A stretch of 64,000 nucleotides of DNA from BOG-908 sp965198855 (GTDB taxonomy: Bacteria > Pseudomonadota > Alphaproteobacteria > Acetobacterales > Acetobacteraceae): contig CBDAPZ010000001.1 in assembly GCA_965198855.1 (NCBI GenBank), positions 1 to 64,000 on the forward strand, in the 5' to 3' direction. Positions 41,387 to 50,690 of this stretch are shown here, piece after piece; position 1 is the first letter of the stretch, and every line of letters starts with the position of its first letter. Both the position numbers and the translations under genes were made by a program. The notes below the pieces were generated by a model that saw only the letters and a program-made list of their open reading frames with translations, was not told where the DNA came from and searched no databases.

Positions 41387-43504
41387 ATGGACGCCACCAA
41401 CAAACAACGCGGCGCTACCGCCGCCATGTTCGACCCTGCCATTGTCGTTCCTGCGCTTGGCGACACGTTCAGGAAACTTGATCCGCGGCTGATGGTGCGT
41501 AATCCCGTCATGTTCGTGGTGGAAGTTGTCGCCACGCTGACGACGATCCTCCTGATACGCGACCTGGCAAACGGTGGAGCCCATCTGGGCTTTACCTTCC
41601 AGATCGTTCTCTGGCTGTGGATCACGGTGCTTTTTGCGAACTTTGCGGAAGCAGTCGCCGAAGGCCGCGGCAAGGCGCAGGCAGCCACTTTGCGCAAGGC
41701 ACGCACGGAAACAATGGCCAAACGCTTGCGTGCAGATGGCGCCACCTGGGATGAGGTTGCTGCGGCAACGCTGGCAGTTGGCGATCTGGTGCTCGTCGAG
41801 ATCAACGACTTCATTCCCAGCGATGGCGAAGTTGTCGAAGGCATCGCGTCCGTCGACGAGTCAGCCATCACGGGTGAATCCGCCCCCGTCATCCGCGAGA
41901 GCGGCGGTGACCGCTCCGCGGTCACCGGCGGCACAAGGGTGCTGTCGGACCAGATAAAGGTTCGCATCACCGCGGCGCAGGGCTCCACCTTCATCGATCG
42001 CATGATCGCTCTTGTCGAAGGTGCCACCAGGCAAAAAACGCCCAACGAGATCGCGCTGAACATACTTCTCGTCGGACTGACCATCATCTTCGTGTTTGCG
42101 ACAGCGACCATCCCCTCGTTTGCGCATTACGCGGGGGGCTCGATCTCCGTCGTGGTCCTGGTGGCGCTGTTCGTCACCCTGATCCCGACCACCATCGGCG
42201 CGCTTCTCTCTGCCATCGGCATCGCCGGGATGGATCGTCTGATCCGCTTCAACGTGCTGGCCAAATCTGGCCGTGCCGTCGAAGCCGCCGGCGACGTCGA
42301 TACGCTGCTGCTGGACAAAACCGGCACGATCACGCTGGGAAACCGCCAGGCGGCCGAGTTCATCCCGGTGATGGGCGTGACGGAGCAGCAGCTTGCCGAC
42401 GCGGCCCAGCTCTCCTCGCTGTCGGACGAAACACCGGAAGGCCGTTCGATCGTCGTGCTTGCCAAGGAGAAATACGGCCTGCGCGGCCGTGAGATGGCGC
42501 CGCTCGGTGCGGTGTTCATTCCGTTCACTGCGCAAACACGCATGAGCGGCATCGATATCGACGGTTCCTCCATCCGTAAAGGCGCTGTCGAGTCTATCCT
42601 CGCCTACGCATCTCCGCGCGCCACGCCGATCGCCAGCCGTTCTGGCGGAAATGTCGCGGAGGCCGTTCGCCCGATCAACACGGATGCGATCGCGCGCGAC
42701 CTTACAACGAAGGCGGAAGCGGTCTCGAAGGCCGGCGGCACACCTCTCGCCGTCGCCAAGGATGGCCAGTTGCTGGGCATCATCTACCTGAAGGACATCG
42801 TGAAGGGCGGCATACGCGAGCGCTTCGCGGAGCTGCGCCTCATGGGCATACGTACGGTGATGATCACCGGCGACAACCCGCTCACCGCAGCCGCGATCGC
42901 AGCAGAAGCCGGGGTTGATGATTTCCTTGCGCAGGCAACGCCGGAAGACAAACTGAAGCTGATCCGCGACGAGCAGGCAAAAGGCAAGCTGGTCGCGATG
43001 TGCGGCGACGGCACGAACGATGCGCCTGCGCTGGCACAGGCAGATGTCGGCGTGGCGATGAACACCGGCACCATGGCGGCACGCGAGGCCGGCAACATGG
43101 TCGATCTTGACAGCGATCCGACAAAACTGATCGAGATCGTCGGCATCGGCAAACAGCTGCTCATGACACGCGGTGCGTTGACGACCTTCTCGATCGCCAA
43201 CGACGTGGCTAAATACTTTGCGATTATACCCGCGATGTTCCTCGTGTTTTATCCGCAGCTCGGCGCGCTCAACATTATGCACCTCGCCTCACCCGAGAGC
43301 GCCATCCTGTCCGCCATCATCTTCAACGCCTTGATCATCATCGCGCTGATCCCGCTGGCGCTGCGCGGCGTCAAATACCGTCCGGTCGGTGCGGCCAGCG
43401 TTCTTCGCCGCAACCTACTTGTCTATGGTCTGGGCGGCATCGTGGCGCCGTTCGTCGGTATCAAGCTGATCGATCTTTTCGTCACTGGTGTTCATCTTGT
43501 TTGA
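41387..43504 (+). CDS. kdpB: K+-transporting P-type ATPase catalytic subunit KdpB
   Basis: 705 residues, slightly longer than usual owing to an N-terminal extension. Visible motifs are the actuator TGES (AITGESAPV about 163), phosphorylation site LLLDKTGTITLG (Asp about 310), nucleotide-binding KGAVESI, MITGDNPLTA and hinge GDGTNDAPALAQADVGVAM. The inhibitory serine region is in the TGES loop as in other KdpB. It couples ATP hydrolysis to K+ transfer through KdpA. 144 bases, including dispersed repeat copy B, separate it from kdpC, an unusual interruption of the operon. Confidence 0.97.
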   Translation: MDATNKQRGATAAMFDPAIVVPALGDTFRKLDPRLMVRNPVMFVVEVVATLTTILLIRDLANGGAHLGFTFQIVLWLWITVLFANFAEAVAEGRGKAQAATLRKARTETMAKRLRADGATWDEVAAATLAVGDLVLVEINDFIPSDGEVVEGIASVDESAITGESAPVIRESGGDRSAVTGGTRVLSDQIKVRITAAQGSTFIDRMIALVEGATRQKTPNEIALNILLVGLTIIFVFATATIPSFAHYAGGSISVVVLVALFVTLIPTTIGALLSAIGIAGMDRLIRFNVLAKSGRAVEAAGDVDTLLLDKTGTITLGNRQAAEFIPVMGVTEQQLADAAQLSSLSDETPEGRSIVVLAKEKYGLRGREMAPLGAVFIPFTAQTRMSGIDIDGSSIRKGAVESILAYASPRATPIASRSGGNVAEAVRPINTDAIARDLTTKAEAVSKAGGTPLAVAKDGQLLGIIYLKDIVKGGIRERFAELRLMGIRTVMITGDNPLTAAAIAAEAGVDDFLAQATPEDKLKLIRDEQAKGKLVAMCGDGTNDAPALAQADVGVAMNTGTMAAREAGNMVDLDSDPTKLIEIVGIGKQLLMTRGALTTFSIANDVAKYFAIIPAMFLVFYPQLGALNIMHLASPESAILSAIIFNALIIIALIPLALRGVKYRPVGAASVLRRNLLVYGLGGIVAPFVGIKLIDLFVTGVHLV

Positions 43505-43511
43505 AAAAAGC

Positions 43512-43630
43512 AGTTCTTTTTTGAAAAAAAGAACCAAAAAACTTTTTCGTCCTGGCGACACGCTGCCGGATGGAACCGCGACAGCCACATAAAGTCTTTT
43601 GCTTCTTTTCTTCAGAAAAGAAGGCCTTGA
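43512..43630. repeat. Dispersed intergenic repeat, copy B, inside the kdp operon
   Basis: A second copy of the element at 6033-6146: it begins gttctttttt-g-aaaaaaagaac (A/T hairpin). It continues through gcgacagccacataaagtct and closes with the 10-bp-arm hairpin cttcttttct-tc-agaaaagaag. The last 50 bases are nearly identical between copies, while the middle differs. It lies between kdpB and kdpC, so it must be transcribed and could attenuate or process the polycistronic mRNA. Confidence 0.85.
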
Positions 43631-43648
43631 ACTCAGAAGGTCATAATC

Positions 43649-44254
43649 ATGTTAAACCAAATACGCCCCGCCATCCTCATGCTTCTGGCAATGACGGTCA
43701 TCACGGGCCTTGCTTATCCGCTGGCAATGACCGGCATTGCGGGATTGGTCTTCCCGCACCAGGCAAACGGAAGCCTGGTCGAGCACGATGACCGCATCAT
43801 CGGCTCGTCGCTGATTGGCCAGAACTTTGTTGGAGAAAACTATTTCCATGGCCGTCCTTCGGCAACCGTGGATACCGATCCGAAGGACGCAACAAAGACT
43901 ATCCCGTCGCCCTATAATGCGCAGAACTCGGCGGGCTCCAATGCAGGCCCGACATCCAAGGCGCTGCTCGACCGCGTGAAGGGCGATACCGACAAGCTTG
44001 CCAAGGAAAATCCATCGATGCCAGTTCCCGTGGACATGGTGACCACATCGGCAAGCGGGCTTGATCCGGATATCACGCCGGCGGCAGCTTCGTTCCAGAT
44101 ACCGCGTGTCGCCAAAGCCCGTCATCTGAGCGAGGAGCGTGTTCGCCAACTGGTCGATGAACACACCGAGGGCCGGCTGTTCGGGGTTATTGGAGAGCCG
44201 CACATCAACGTGCTGGGCCTGAACATGGCGCTGGACGCTCTCGGCAAGGCTTGA
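43649..44254 (+). CDS. kdpC: K+-transporting ATPase subunit KdpC
   Basis: 201 residues. One N-terminal membrane helix (AILMLLAMTVITGLAYPLAMTG) is followed by the periplasmic/soluble domain with GSSLIGQNFVGENYFHGRPSA and the C-terminal LVDEHTEGRLFGVIGEPHIN, VLGLN signature. It stabilises nucleotide binding in KdpB. The stop overlaps the ATG of the following regulator (TGATG at 44252-44256), so the regulator is translated from the same mRNA. Start ATG with AAGGT upstream. Confidence 0.96.
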   Translation: MLNQIRPAILMLLAMTVITGLAYPLAMTGIAGLVFPHQANGSLVEHDDRIIGSSLIGQNFVGENYFHGRPSATVDTDPKDATKTIPSPYNAQNSAGSNAGPTSKALLDRVKGDTDKLAKENPSMPVPVDMVTTSASGLDPDITPAAASFQIPRVAKARHLSEERVRQLVDEHTEGRLFGVIGEPHINVLGLNMALDALGKA

Positions 44255-45033
44255 TGTCCAAATTGCAGGATGTTCCGGATCGGCGCAGGGTCAAGACATG
44301 GAGAAACGTTCTGCTAGCCGATCCGGATCCTGCCATAGTGCGCTATCTCAGCCGGAGGCTTCCGGCTGAGGGCTTTTCCGTCCACGTGGATGAGACCCTG
44401 GAAAGCCTGCAAACATCAAAGGTGGTGTTCCGGCCGGATGTCGTCATATTGGGTGCAGACCTGCCGAATGGGCGCGCCATGTGCCTCACCAAGGCACTTG
44501 CCACCAGCGGCGGCCCACCCGTCTTTCTGCTTTTGGCCGATACGAGCTCCGCCGCCGCGGTCGAGATGCTGGATGCAGGTGCCACGGATTGCATGCTCAA
44601 ACCGTTCCTGATCGGCGAACTCGCGGCACGATTGCGAAAGCTTGTTCGCCAGGATCTGGCCCGTCGCGGACTTGCCGCCGGCGTTCATGCTGAAGGTTTG
44701 GACATCGACTTTGTACGATGGCGGGTTCATGTAAATGGTATGGAAGTTGTGTTAACGCAGAAGGAGCAGACGGTTCTTAGATTGCTCGTGCAGGAGGCCG
44801 GACAGGTGGTCGGCACGAAATTCCTCTTTGAAAATATCTGGGGATACGATCTGCCACCGGACAACAAGAAGCTCAATCCCATCGCCAGCGCCTTGCGTCG
44901 CAAGCTTGGCCTTCAGCCGGGTCCCGGAGTACAGCTGATTGCCGAGGCGCAATTGGGCTATCGGCTTGTGCTCCCGGTTACGTCCAATCCGTTTTATAGC
45001 CCCAATTCCTCTTACAGGGTTGTGCGTTCGTGA
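44254..45033 (+). CDS. OmpR-type response regulator with degenerate receiver (KdpE paralogue)
   Basis: 259 residues: a receiver-like domain (about 16-130) and an OmpR winged helix (about 145-240, VVLTQKEQTVLRLLVQEAGQV, QLGYRLVLPV). The acidic pair is reduced to LLADPDP, and the phosphoacceptor strand reads DVVILGADLPNG, so the Asp expected after VIL is Gly. The switch Lys (CMLKPF) is retained. It is thus a pseudo-receiver that cannot be phosphorylated at the usual site. It lies between kdpC and kdpD, overlapping both (TGATG and GTGA). A second, canonical KdpE follows kdpD. It may be a phosphorylation-independent regulator of the operon. Confidence 0.85.
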   Translation: MSKLQDVPDRRRVKTWRNVLLADPDPAIVRYLSRRLPAEGFSVHVDETLESLQTSKVVFRPDVVILGADLPNGRAMCLTKALATSGGPPVFLLLADTSSAAAVEMLDAGATDCMLKPFLIGELAARLRKLVRQDLARRGLAAGVHAEGLDIDFVRWRVHVNGMEVVLTQKEQTVLRLLVQEAGQVVGTKFLFENIWGYDLPPDNKKLNPIASALRRKLGLQPGPGVQLIAEAQLGYRLVLPVTSNPFYSPNSSYRVVRS

Positions 45034-47714
45034 TTGAGCGCGACCGTCGCCCATCGCCCGACGCTCTGCTCGCTTTGTCCGGCAAGCAGGGACATGGGAA
45101 ACTCAAGATCTTTCTCGGTGCGGCGCCGGGCGTGGGCAAGACGTTCGAGATGCTGACGGTGGCTCAGGCCAAGCGGCGCGAGCACGTCGATGTGGTCGTC
45201 GGCATTGTGGAGACGCATGGCCGCAAGGAAACGCTGGCCCTCGTCAATGGCCTGGAGATCGTCCCGCGTCGTGAGGTGGAATATCGCGGCCGCATGGTCG
45301 ATGAAATGGATTTGGATGCCGTGCTGGCACGCAGGCCCGCGCTGGTGCTCGTCGATGAACTTGCACACACGAATGCTGACGGCAGCCGCCATCCCAAGCG
45401 CTATCTGGATGTGCAGGAGCTGCTTTCGGCGGGGATCGACGTCTACACCACGTTGAACATCCAGCATGTGGAGAGCTTGAACGACGTCGTGGCCGGCATC
45501 ACCCGCATCCGTGTGCGTGAAACGGTGCCGGATTCGATCATCGATCGGGCTGACGAGATCGAGATGATCGATCTCACGCCGCAGGATCTGATTCAACGTT
45601 TGCAGGACGGCAAAGTCTACCTCCCCGCTCAGGCCACGCGCGCGGCAAAACACTATTTCCAGCCGGGTAATCTGGCCGCCTTGCGCGAGCTCGCCCTGCG
45701 GCGCACCGCGCAGCGCGTCGATGACCAGATGGTCGATTACATGCGCAGCCACGCCATCAGCGGCCCCTGGGGTGCTAGTGACCGTGTGCTGGTGCTGGTC
45801 GACGGTGCGCCGGACAGCACCTCCCTGGTGCGCCATGCCCGCCGGATTGCCGACAGCCTTCGCGGGCCATGGACGGCCATTCACATCGAAGGCGGTGGCT
45901 GGCGCGAGTTGAGCCGCCAGCCGGCGATCACCGAGGCGCTGCGCCTCGCGGAGCGGCTTGGCGGCGATACGGTGACGGTGCCCGGAAACGATCCGGCAGC
46001 CTCCGTGGTCGAGTATGCGCGCGCTCACAATTTCACCCACATCATCGTGCCGCCACCCAGGAACATCCGATGGACAGAGATGTTCATGGGGTCGACGGCG
46101 CAGCGCATCATTGCGCGTGCCGGTGGCATCCACGTTCACGTGCTGGCGGAAGAACGGCCGCAGGATGCCAAAGCCAGTGCGGCGAGCACGCCGTTCGCGC
46201 TGCCGACGCTTGGTGGCTCCGCCGGATCTGCTCTCATCGTCGGCGCCTCCGTCGCCGTAGCATTGCTGTTGCGGCAGGTGATGGGGCTGACGAGCGTCGC
46301 CTTGGTGCTGCTGATGGGTGTGCTGGCAAGTGCCGTCGCCTATGGCCTGGCGGCCTCGCTGTTGGCCTGTCTGATCAGCGCGCTGGCCTACAACTTCTTC
46401 TTTCTGCCGCCGCTCTACACCTTCACCATCAGCGATCCCGAGAACATCGTCACGCTGGGCGCGTTCGCGGTGGTAGCCGTGGTTGCCAGCAACCTGACCG
46501 CACGCATGCGGGCGCAGACCATGACCGCACAGGCGCGGGCAAAGACCACCGAAGAGCTCTATCGTTTCAGCCGCAAGCTCGCCGGCGCCGTCTCGCTCGA
46601 TGACGTGCTCTGGGCAACCGTTCACCAGGTGGCGCTGATGCTGAGCGTGCGGGTGGTGCTTCTGCTGCCCGGCGACGAGGGCCTGACGGTACAAGCCGGA
46701 TTTCCGCCCGATGATCTGCTGGATGGTGCCGACATCGCAGCCGCCAAATGGGTATGGCAAAACAACAAGCCCGCCGGTCGTGGTGCAGATACCTTGCCGG
46801 GCGGCAAGCGCCTGTTCCTGCCGATGCAAACCGGACGCGGCCCGATCGGCGTATTCGGGATCGATCGTGATGAGGCGGGGCCGATGCTCACCCCGGATGG
46901 TGATCGGCTTCTGAGCGCGCTTTCCGACCAGGCCGCACTCGCCATCGAACGCGTCAATCTGGTGCGCGATGTCGACCGCGCACGGCTGCAAGCCGAAACT
47001 GACAGGCTGCGTTCCGCCCTGCTCACCTCCATCTCGCATGATCTGCGCACACCGCTCGCCTCCATTCTCGGCTCAGTGACGAGCCTTACGAGCAAGCACG
47101 GCGTGCTTGACGAAGCAGGGCGGGCCGACATGTTGAAAATCATCCAGGAGGAGGCCGAGCGCCTGAACCGCTTCATCGGCAATCTGCTCGATATGACAAG
47201 GCTAGAATCCGGACCGCTGCCGTTCGGCGATGGGCTTGCCGACATCTCCGATCTGGTCGGCGCCGTGCTGCGCAGGGCCGATCGCATTCTTGCCAGCCAT
47301 ACCATGCAGGTCGATCTGCGGCCCGGCCTGCCGATGCTGAAGATCGACATGGTGCTGATGGAGCAGGTTCTCTTCAACCTTCTCGACAACGCCGCGAAAT
47401 ACTCTCCCGCCACATCCACGATACAGCTGCGTGCCTGGCACGGCGGCGACGTGGCCTGTATCGAAATCCGTGACGAAGGCGACGGCCTGCCGCCGGGCGA
47501 TCTCGAGCGCATCTTCGAGAAATTCTATCGCGTGCGCGGTGCCGATCGCCAGCGCGCCGGCACCGGCCTGGGGCTTGCCATCTGCCGCGGTTTTGTGGAG
47601 GCCATGGGCGGCACGATCACGGCCGGCAACCGCGCCGATCGCAGTGGCGCGGTGTTCCTCATCAGCCTGCCGGTGCCACCCCAGCCGCCCCCCGAAGACG
47701 AGGACGCGGCCTGA
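45030..47714 (+). CDS. kdpD: Potassium-sensing histidine kinase KdpD
   Basis: 894 residues from GTG 45030. Domains in order: KdpD N-terminal ATP-binding domain with Walker A FLGAAPGVGKTFEML (about 28-42) and DELAHTNADGSRHPKRYLD; Usp-like domain (about 255-375, SDRVLVLVDGAPDS); four membrane helices (about 400-500); GAF domain (about 525-650); HisKA with SISHDLRTPLASILG (phospho-His about 669); HATPase with NLLDNAAKYSP, DEGDGLPP and GTGLGLAICRGFV. It senses low K+/turgor and phosphorylates KdpE. Overlaps the regulator before it (GTGA) and kdpE after it by one base. Confidence 0.97.
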   Translation: MIERDRRPSPDALLALSGKQGHGKLKIFLGAAPGVGKTFEMLTVAQAKRREHVDVVVGIVETHGRKETLALVNGLEIVPRREVEYRGRMVDEMDLDAVLARRPALVLVDELAHTNADGSRHPKRYLDVQELLSAGIDVYTTLNIQHVESLNDVVAGITRIRVRETVPDSIIDRADEIEMIDLTPQDLIQRLQDGKVYLPAQATRAAKHYFQPGNLAALRELALRRTAQRVDDQMVDYMRSHAISGPWGASDRVLVLVDGAPDSTSLVRHARRIADSLRGPWTAIHIEGGGWRELSRQPAITEALRLAERLGGDTVTVPGNDPAASVVEYARAHNFTHIIVPPPRNIRWTEMFMGSTAQRIIARAGGIHVHVLAEERPQDAKASAASTPFALPTLGGSAGSALIVGASVAVALLLRQVMGLTSVALVLLMGVLASAVAYGLAASLLACLISALAYNFFFLPPLYTFTISDPENIVTLGAFAVVAVVASNLTARMRAQTMTAQARAKTTEELYRFSRKLAGAVSLDDVLWATVHQVALMLSVRVVLLLPGDEGLTVQAGFPPDDLLDGADIAAAKWVWQNNKPAGRGADTLPGGKRLFLPMQTGRGPIGVFGIDRDEAGPMLTPDGDRLLSALSDQAALAIERVNLVRDVDRARLQAETDRLRSALLTSISHDLRTPLASILGSVTSLTSKHGVLDEAGRADMLKIIQEEAERLNRFIGNLLDMTRLESGPLPFGDGLADISDLVGAVLRRADRILASHTMQVDLRPGLPMLKIDMVLMEQVLFNLLDNAAKYSPATSTIQLRAWHGGDVACIEIRDEGDGLPPGDLERIFEKFYRVRGADRQRAGTGLGLAICRGFVEAMGGTITAGNRADRSGAVFLISLPVPPQPPPEDEDAA

Positions 47715-48409
47715 TGGCGAACATCAATCCGCTTCGCGTGCTGATCGTGGACGATGAGCCGGCAATTTTGCGTTTTCTCCGCATGGGGTTGGCGGCCCAA
47801 GGTTTTGTTGTCTCCGAAGCTGAAACCGGACGGTCTGCACTCGAGAATGTCGCACGCGCCGGAACGGATCTTGTCGTGCTCGACCTTGGCCTTCCCGACA
47901 TGGATGGGTTGGACGTGATACGCGAGATCCGTGCCCGCGGTTCGGCCGTCCCGGTCATCGTCCTCTCCAGCCGAGACGACGAAGCGAGCAAGGTGACGGC
48001 GCTCGACCTCGGCGCAGATGATTTCGTGACGAAGCCTTTCGGGATCGACGAGTTATTCGCCCGCATCCGCGCCGCCCAGCGCCACCGACTGCAACAGGAA
48101 GGGGAAAAGCCGGTTTTCCGCAGCGGCGATCTGGTTGTTGACCTCGTCAGGCGAGTCGTGACAGTGCGCGGAGAAGACGTGAAATTTTCCCGGCGGGAAT
48201 ATGATCTGCTCCGTTTGCTGGTCGCACATGCCGGCAAGGTTTTGACCCACCGGCACATATTGCACGAGGTATGGGGCAGCGAGACGGACGTGCAATACCT
48301 GCGGATCTACATAAAAGCACTGCGCAAGAAGATCGAGCCTAACCCTGAACAACCGACCTATATATTGACGGAGACGGGCGTGGGCTATCGCCTGAGGATG
48401 ATTGATTGA
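47714..48409 (+). CDS. kdpE: Response regulator KdpE
   Basis: 231 residues, canonical OmpR family. The receiver has VDDEP (acidic pair), phosphoacceptor LVVLDLGLPDMDG (Asp about 57), the switch Ser in VLSSRDD and Lys in VTKPFGIDE. The DNA-binding domain ends with LRKKIEPNPEQPTYILTETG, the family signature. It is translationally coupled to kdpD (TGATG) and activates kdp transcription. The pseudo-receiver paralogue upstream of kdpD may modulate it. Confidence 0.95.
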   Translation: MANINPLRVLIVDDEPAILRFLRMGLAAQGFVVSEAETGRSALENVARAGTDLVVLDLGLPDMDGLDVIREIRARGSAVPVIVLSSRDDEASKVTALDLGADDFVTKPFGIDELFARIRAAQRHRLQQEGEKPVFRSGDLVVDLVRRVVTVRGEDVKFSRREYDLLRLLVAHAGKVLTHRHILHEVWGSETDVQYLRIYIKALRKKIEPNPEQPTYILTETGVGYRLRMID

Positions 48410-48480
48410 GATGAACGTCCATTTCTTGTTCTGGGTTGCTGGATCTAACCTCCGTCCATGTCTCTGCAGAGTGGGTACCG

Positions 48481-48933
48481 ATGCATTTTGAAGATCTCAT
48501 CAGTCGTGATCAGATTGTCCTTGGCGTTCGCGCAGCCGACAAGGCTCAGGCGATCGGCGAAGCGACAAAGCGGCTTGGCAGCCACCTCGGTGTCGATCCG
48601 CAGATCATTCTGCAGACCATTCTTGCACGCGAACAACTGGGATCGACCGGACTGGGCCGGGGCTTTGCCCTGCCGCATGCCCGCATGCCTGGGATAGAGA
48701 AGGCGCGCGGCTTGCTGATGCGCCTGGCGCGCCCCATCGCGTTCGAGTCGATCGACCGGCTGCCGGTCGATATCATCTTCCTGCTGATCATGCCCGCCGA
48801 GAAACCTGGTGAGCAAATGACGGCACTCGCCTCTGTTGCCCGCAGCATGCGCGACGAGCGCCTGCTGGCGGCCATACGCAAAGCCAAGAGCGCTGCCGCG
48901 TTATACGACCATCTTGCGACGGCGGCGGCATAA
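48481..48933 (+). CDS. ptsN: PTS EIIA-Ntr-type regulatory protein PtsN
   Basis: 150 residues from ATG 48481. This is a PTS_EIIA type-2 domain with the phosphorylatable His in RGFALPHARMPG (about residue 68) and VDIIFLLIMPAEKPGEQM. Full-length EIIA-Ntr is about 150-160 residues, so it is complete. In other bacteria PtsN binds KdpD and TrkA to tune K+ uptake; its place 72 bases after kdpE points to the same role. No ptsP or npr genes are seen nearby. A longer reading frame from 48436 has no good ribosome-binding site. Confidence 0.85.
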   Translation: MHFEDLISRDQIVLGVRAADKAQAIGEATKRLGSHLGVDPQIILQTILAREQLGSTGLGRGFALPHARMPGIEKARGLLMRLARPIAFESIDRLPVDIIFLLIMPAEKPGEQMTALASVARSMRDERLLAAIRKAKSAAALYDHLATAAA

Positions 48934-49123
48934 CGGACGGCCGGATGAGCGCTCGGCGACCGCCGAGCAATCAATATTGTTTTTATATGCGATTGACGCT
49001 CATAAATACCGCGGAATGCCAGGCTTCCTTCTGCCGGCGGTGCGTTCGATGCGCGACATAGTTCGCGATCGAGCCCGTTAGCAGGATCTGTATTCTGGCG
49101 TAGTCGCAGGCGCGGAGCCGATG

Positions 49124-49366
49124 ATGCTCGCTATAGACGATCAATCCCGTCGCACATTGCGCCGCTGCCTTGTCAGAGTTGCTGTCTTGCTGACTTCGAT
49201 CTCAGCGTCTTCACTGATGGCGGGGCTCCACAACTCCGACGCAGTCTTCGGATCCGTCTCATTGGCTTTCTCGATGCTGTCGATCGTGATCATGATGGTT
49301 GCCGCTTGCCGCCGGGAAGCGCTTGGTAGCGGAAGCCTGAATAGTTGGGACGATCGATCGCATTAA
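49124..49366 (+). CDS. Putative small membrane protein
   Basis: 80 residues with two hydrophobic segments (LVRVAVLLTSISASSLMAGL and SVSLAFSMLSIVIMMVAA) in a region otherwise free of genes (48934-49571). A GGAG lies close to the ATG pair at 49121/49124. No family is recognised. It may be a small unknown membrane protein or a fortuitous frame. The rest of the 48934-49571 interval holds nothing recognisable. Confidence 0.35.
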   Translation: MLAIDDQSRRTLRRCLVRVAVLLTSISASSLMAGLHNSDAVFGSVSLAFSMLSIVIMMVAACRREALGSGSLNSWDDRSH

Positions 49367-49571
49367 GCGGCGTGGCTGTAGCAGCACGTTTGCTGCAGCA
49401 GATATAAGTGCTGCATGATTATGTGAGCCGGCCGCACAACCAGCTTTTCCGACATTGAATTTATATGGCCTATCAGCGACATCAAACAACGCGATGAGTA
49501 AGACCTTACCAGGCCAAACGCGTTTTACGGCGGCCGCCGGTGCTGAACGGCGCCTGTCCCGGAGACCTAAA

Positions 49572-50528
49572 ATGAAAGTACAAAGTCACCCCGGCCAATA
49601 CATAGATATCGGCAATGTGCTGCCCGTCGGCACCGCCTGCGCGTATGACAGTGCCGGCCGAGATTACGTTGCTTATGCAGATGGAGACGTCACTGCACCT
49701 TTCGATTTCACGGGCAGTCTGAGTTTTGCCGACCGTACGATCTGGTTGAAACTGGAAGCGAAGCTGGCACAGCTTGCGGCCGACGGGCGTCGCAGCCTGC
49801 GTGTTCTGGACGCCGGCTGCGGGCCGGGAACATGGCTAAAACGTATCGTCCTGTATGCGCATGAGTTTGGCTTTACCCGCATCGAGGCGTGCGGCGTTGA
49901 TATCTCGTCGGAGATGATTGCGCTGGCCAATGCCGTGATGCCGAACGACATGCCCGGCTTGACTGCCAATATTTCTCGCGGAGATCTCACCGAGAAATTG
50001 CCGTTCGCAGAAGATTATTTCGACATAACGCTCTGCCTATATGGTGTGTTGAACCATGTCCCGATCTCGTTCCAGGCGCAGCTCGCCGCCGAGTTGGCGC
50101 GTGTCACCTTGGACACCTGCCTGGTCACCGTGCGGTCGGTGGGAAGCCTGCCCACCGTATATGTCGACAGACTGGAAAATGCCACGTTCTACCACGAAAA
50201 TAATGAAACGCATTGGCTGGACGTCGTCATGGCCGATGGCAGGTGCCTGGGTTTCCCCTCCCGCCTTTTCGCCTGCCAGGATTTGCGCCAGTTGTTCGAG
50301 CCGCATCTCGGCACGGTGGCCATGTTCGGATTGGATGTATTTCATAGTCGCTTCGTGTTAGACGCCCAATGGAATCCTGCGTTGATCGAGGGTCAGTCAG
50401 CTTTTGAGGAAGGGCTCGACCGGCTGGAACAGCTTTATGCGTCCCGTCCCGAGTTCATAGACCGCGCCGCCCATATTCTCCTGGTGGGAGAGCGCGGCGG
50501 ACCACTGCCAGCTTCCATGGAAACATGA
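49572..50528 (+). CDS. Class I SAM-dependent methyltransferase
   Basis: 318 residues from ATG 49572, preceded by GGAGACC. Motif I is VLDAGCGPGTWLKRIV (about 79-94), the acidic residue at the end of beta-2 is in ACGVDISSEMI, and motif IV is YFDITLCLYGVLNHVPIS. The C-terminal region resembles small-molecule/ubiquinone-type methyltransferases without specific signatures. An upstream in-frame ATG (49455) would add a basic extension but has no ribosome-binding site. It stands alone. Substrate unknown. Confidence 0.8.
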   Translation: MKVQSHPGQYIDIGNVLPVGTACAYDSAGRDYVAYADGDVTAPFDFTGSLSFADRTIWLKLEAKLAQLAADGRRSLRVLDAGCGPGTWLKRIVLYAHEFGFTRIEACGVDISSEMIALANAVMPNDMPGLTANISRGDLTEKLPFAEDYFDITLCLYGVLNHVPISFQAQLAAELARVTLDTCLVTVRSVGSLPTVYVDRLENATFYHENNETHWLDVVMADGRCLGFPSRLFACQDLRQLFEPHLGTVAMFGLDVFHSRFVLDAQWNPALIEGQSAFEEGLDRLEQLYASRPEFIDRAAHILLVGERGGPLPASMET

Positions 50529-50690
50529 TTGCGCATGATCGAGACGCATCAAGTCGGGTGCGCCGATCCTACATCATGATAGGGACGGCGATTACGTTCC
50601 ACATAGAATTTATATACGCATTAGCTTAAGCCTAAGGACAGGCCTTCGACACACCTGAAAACATTTTTTGCTTCGCGGGTTCTCGGATAG

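Noticed and set aside
39965..41584. 539-codon open frame on the minus strand opposite kdpA
   Set aside because: It is antisense to an unmistakable kdpA; composition is His/Arg/Gln-rich as expected from the complement of GC-rich coding DNA.
41861..43282. 473-codon open frame on the minus strand opposite kdpB
   Set aside because: Antisense shadow of kdpB with no recognisable motifs.
45012..47039. 675-codon minus-strand frame opposite kdpD
   Set aside because: Antisense of a complete kdpD; no motifs.
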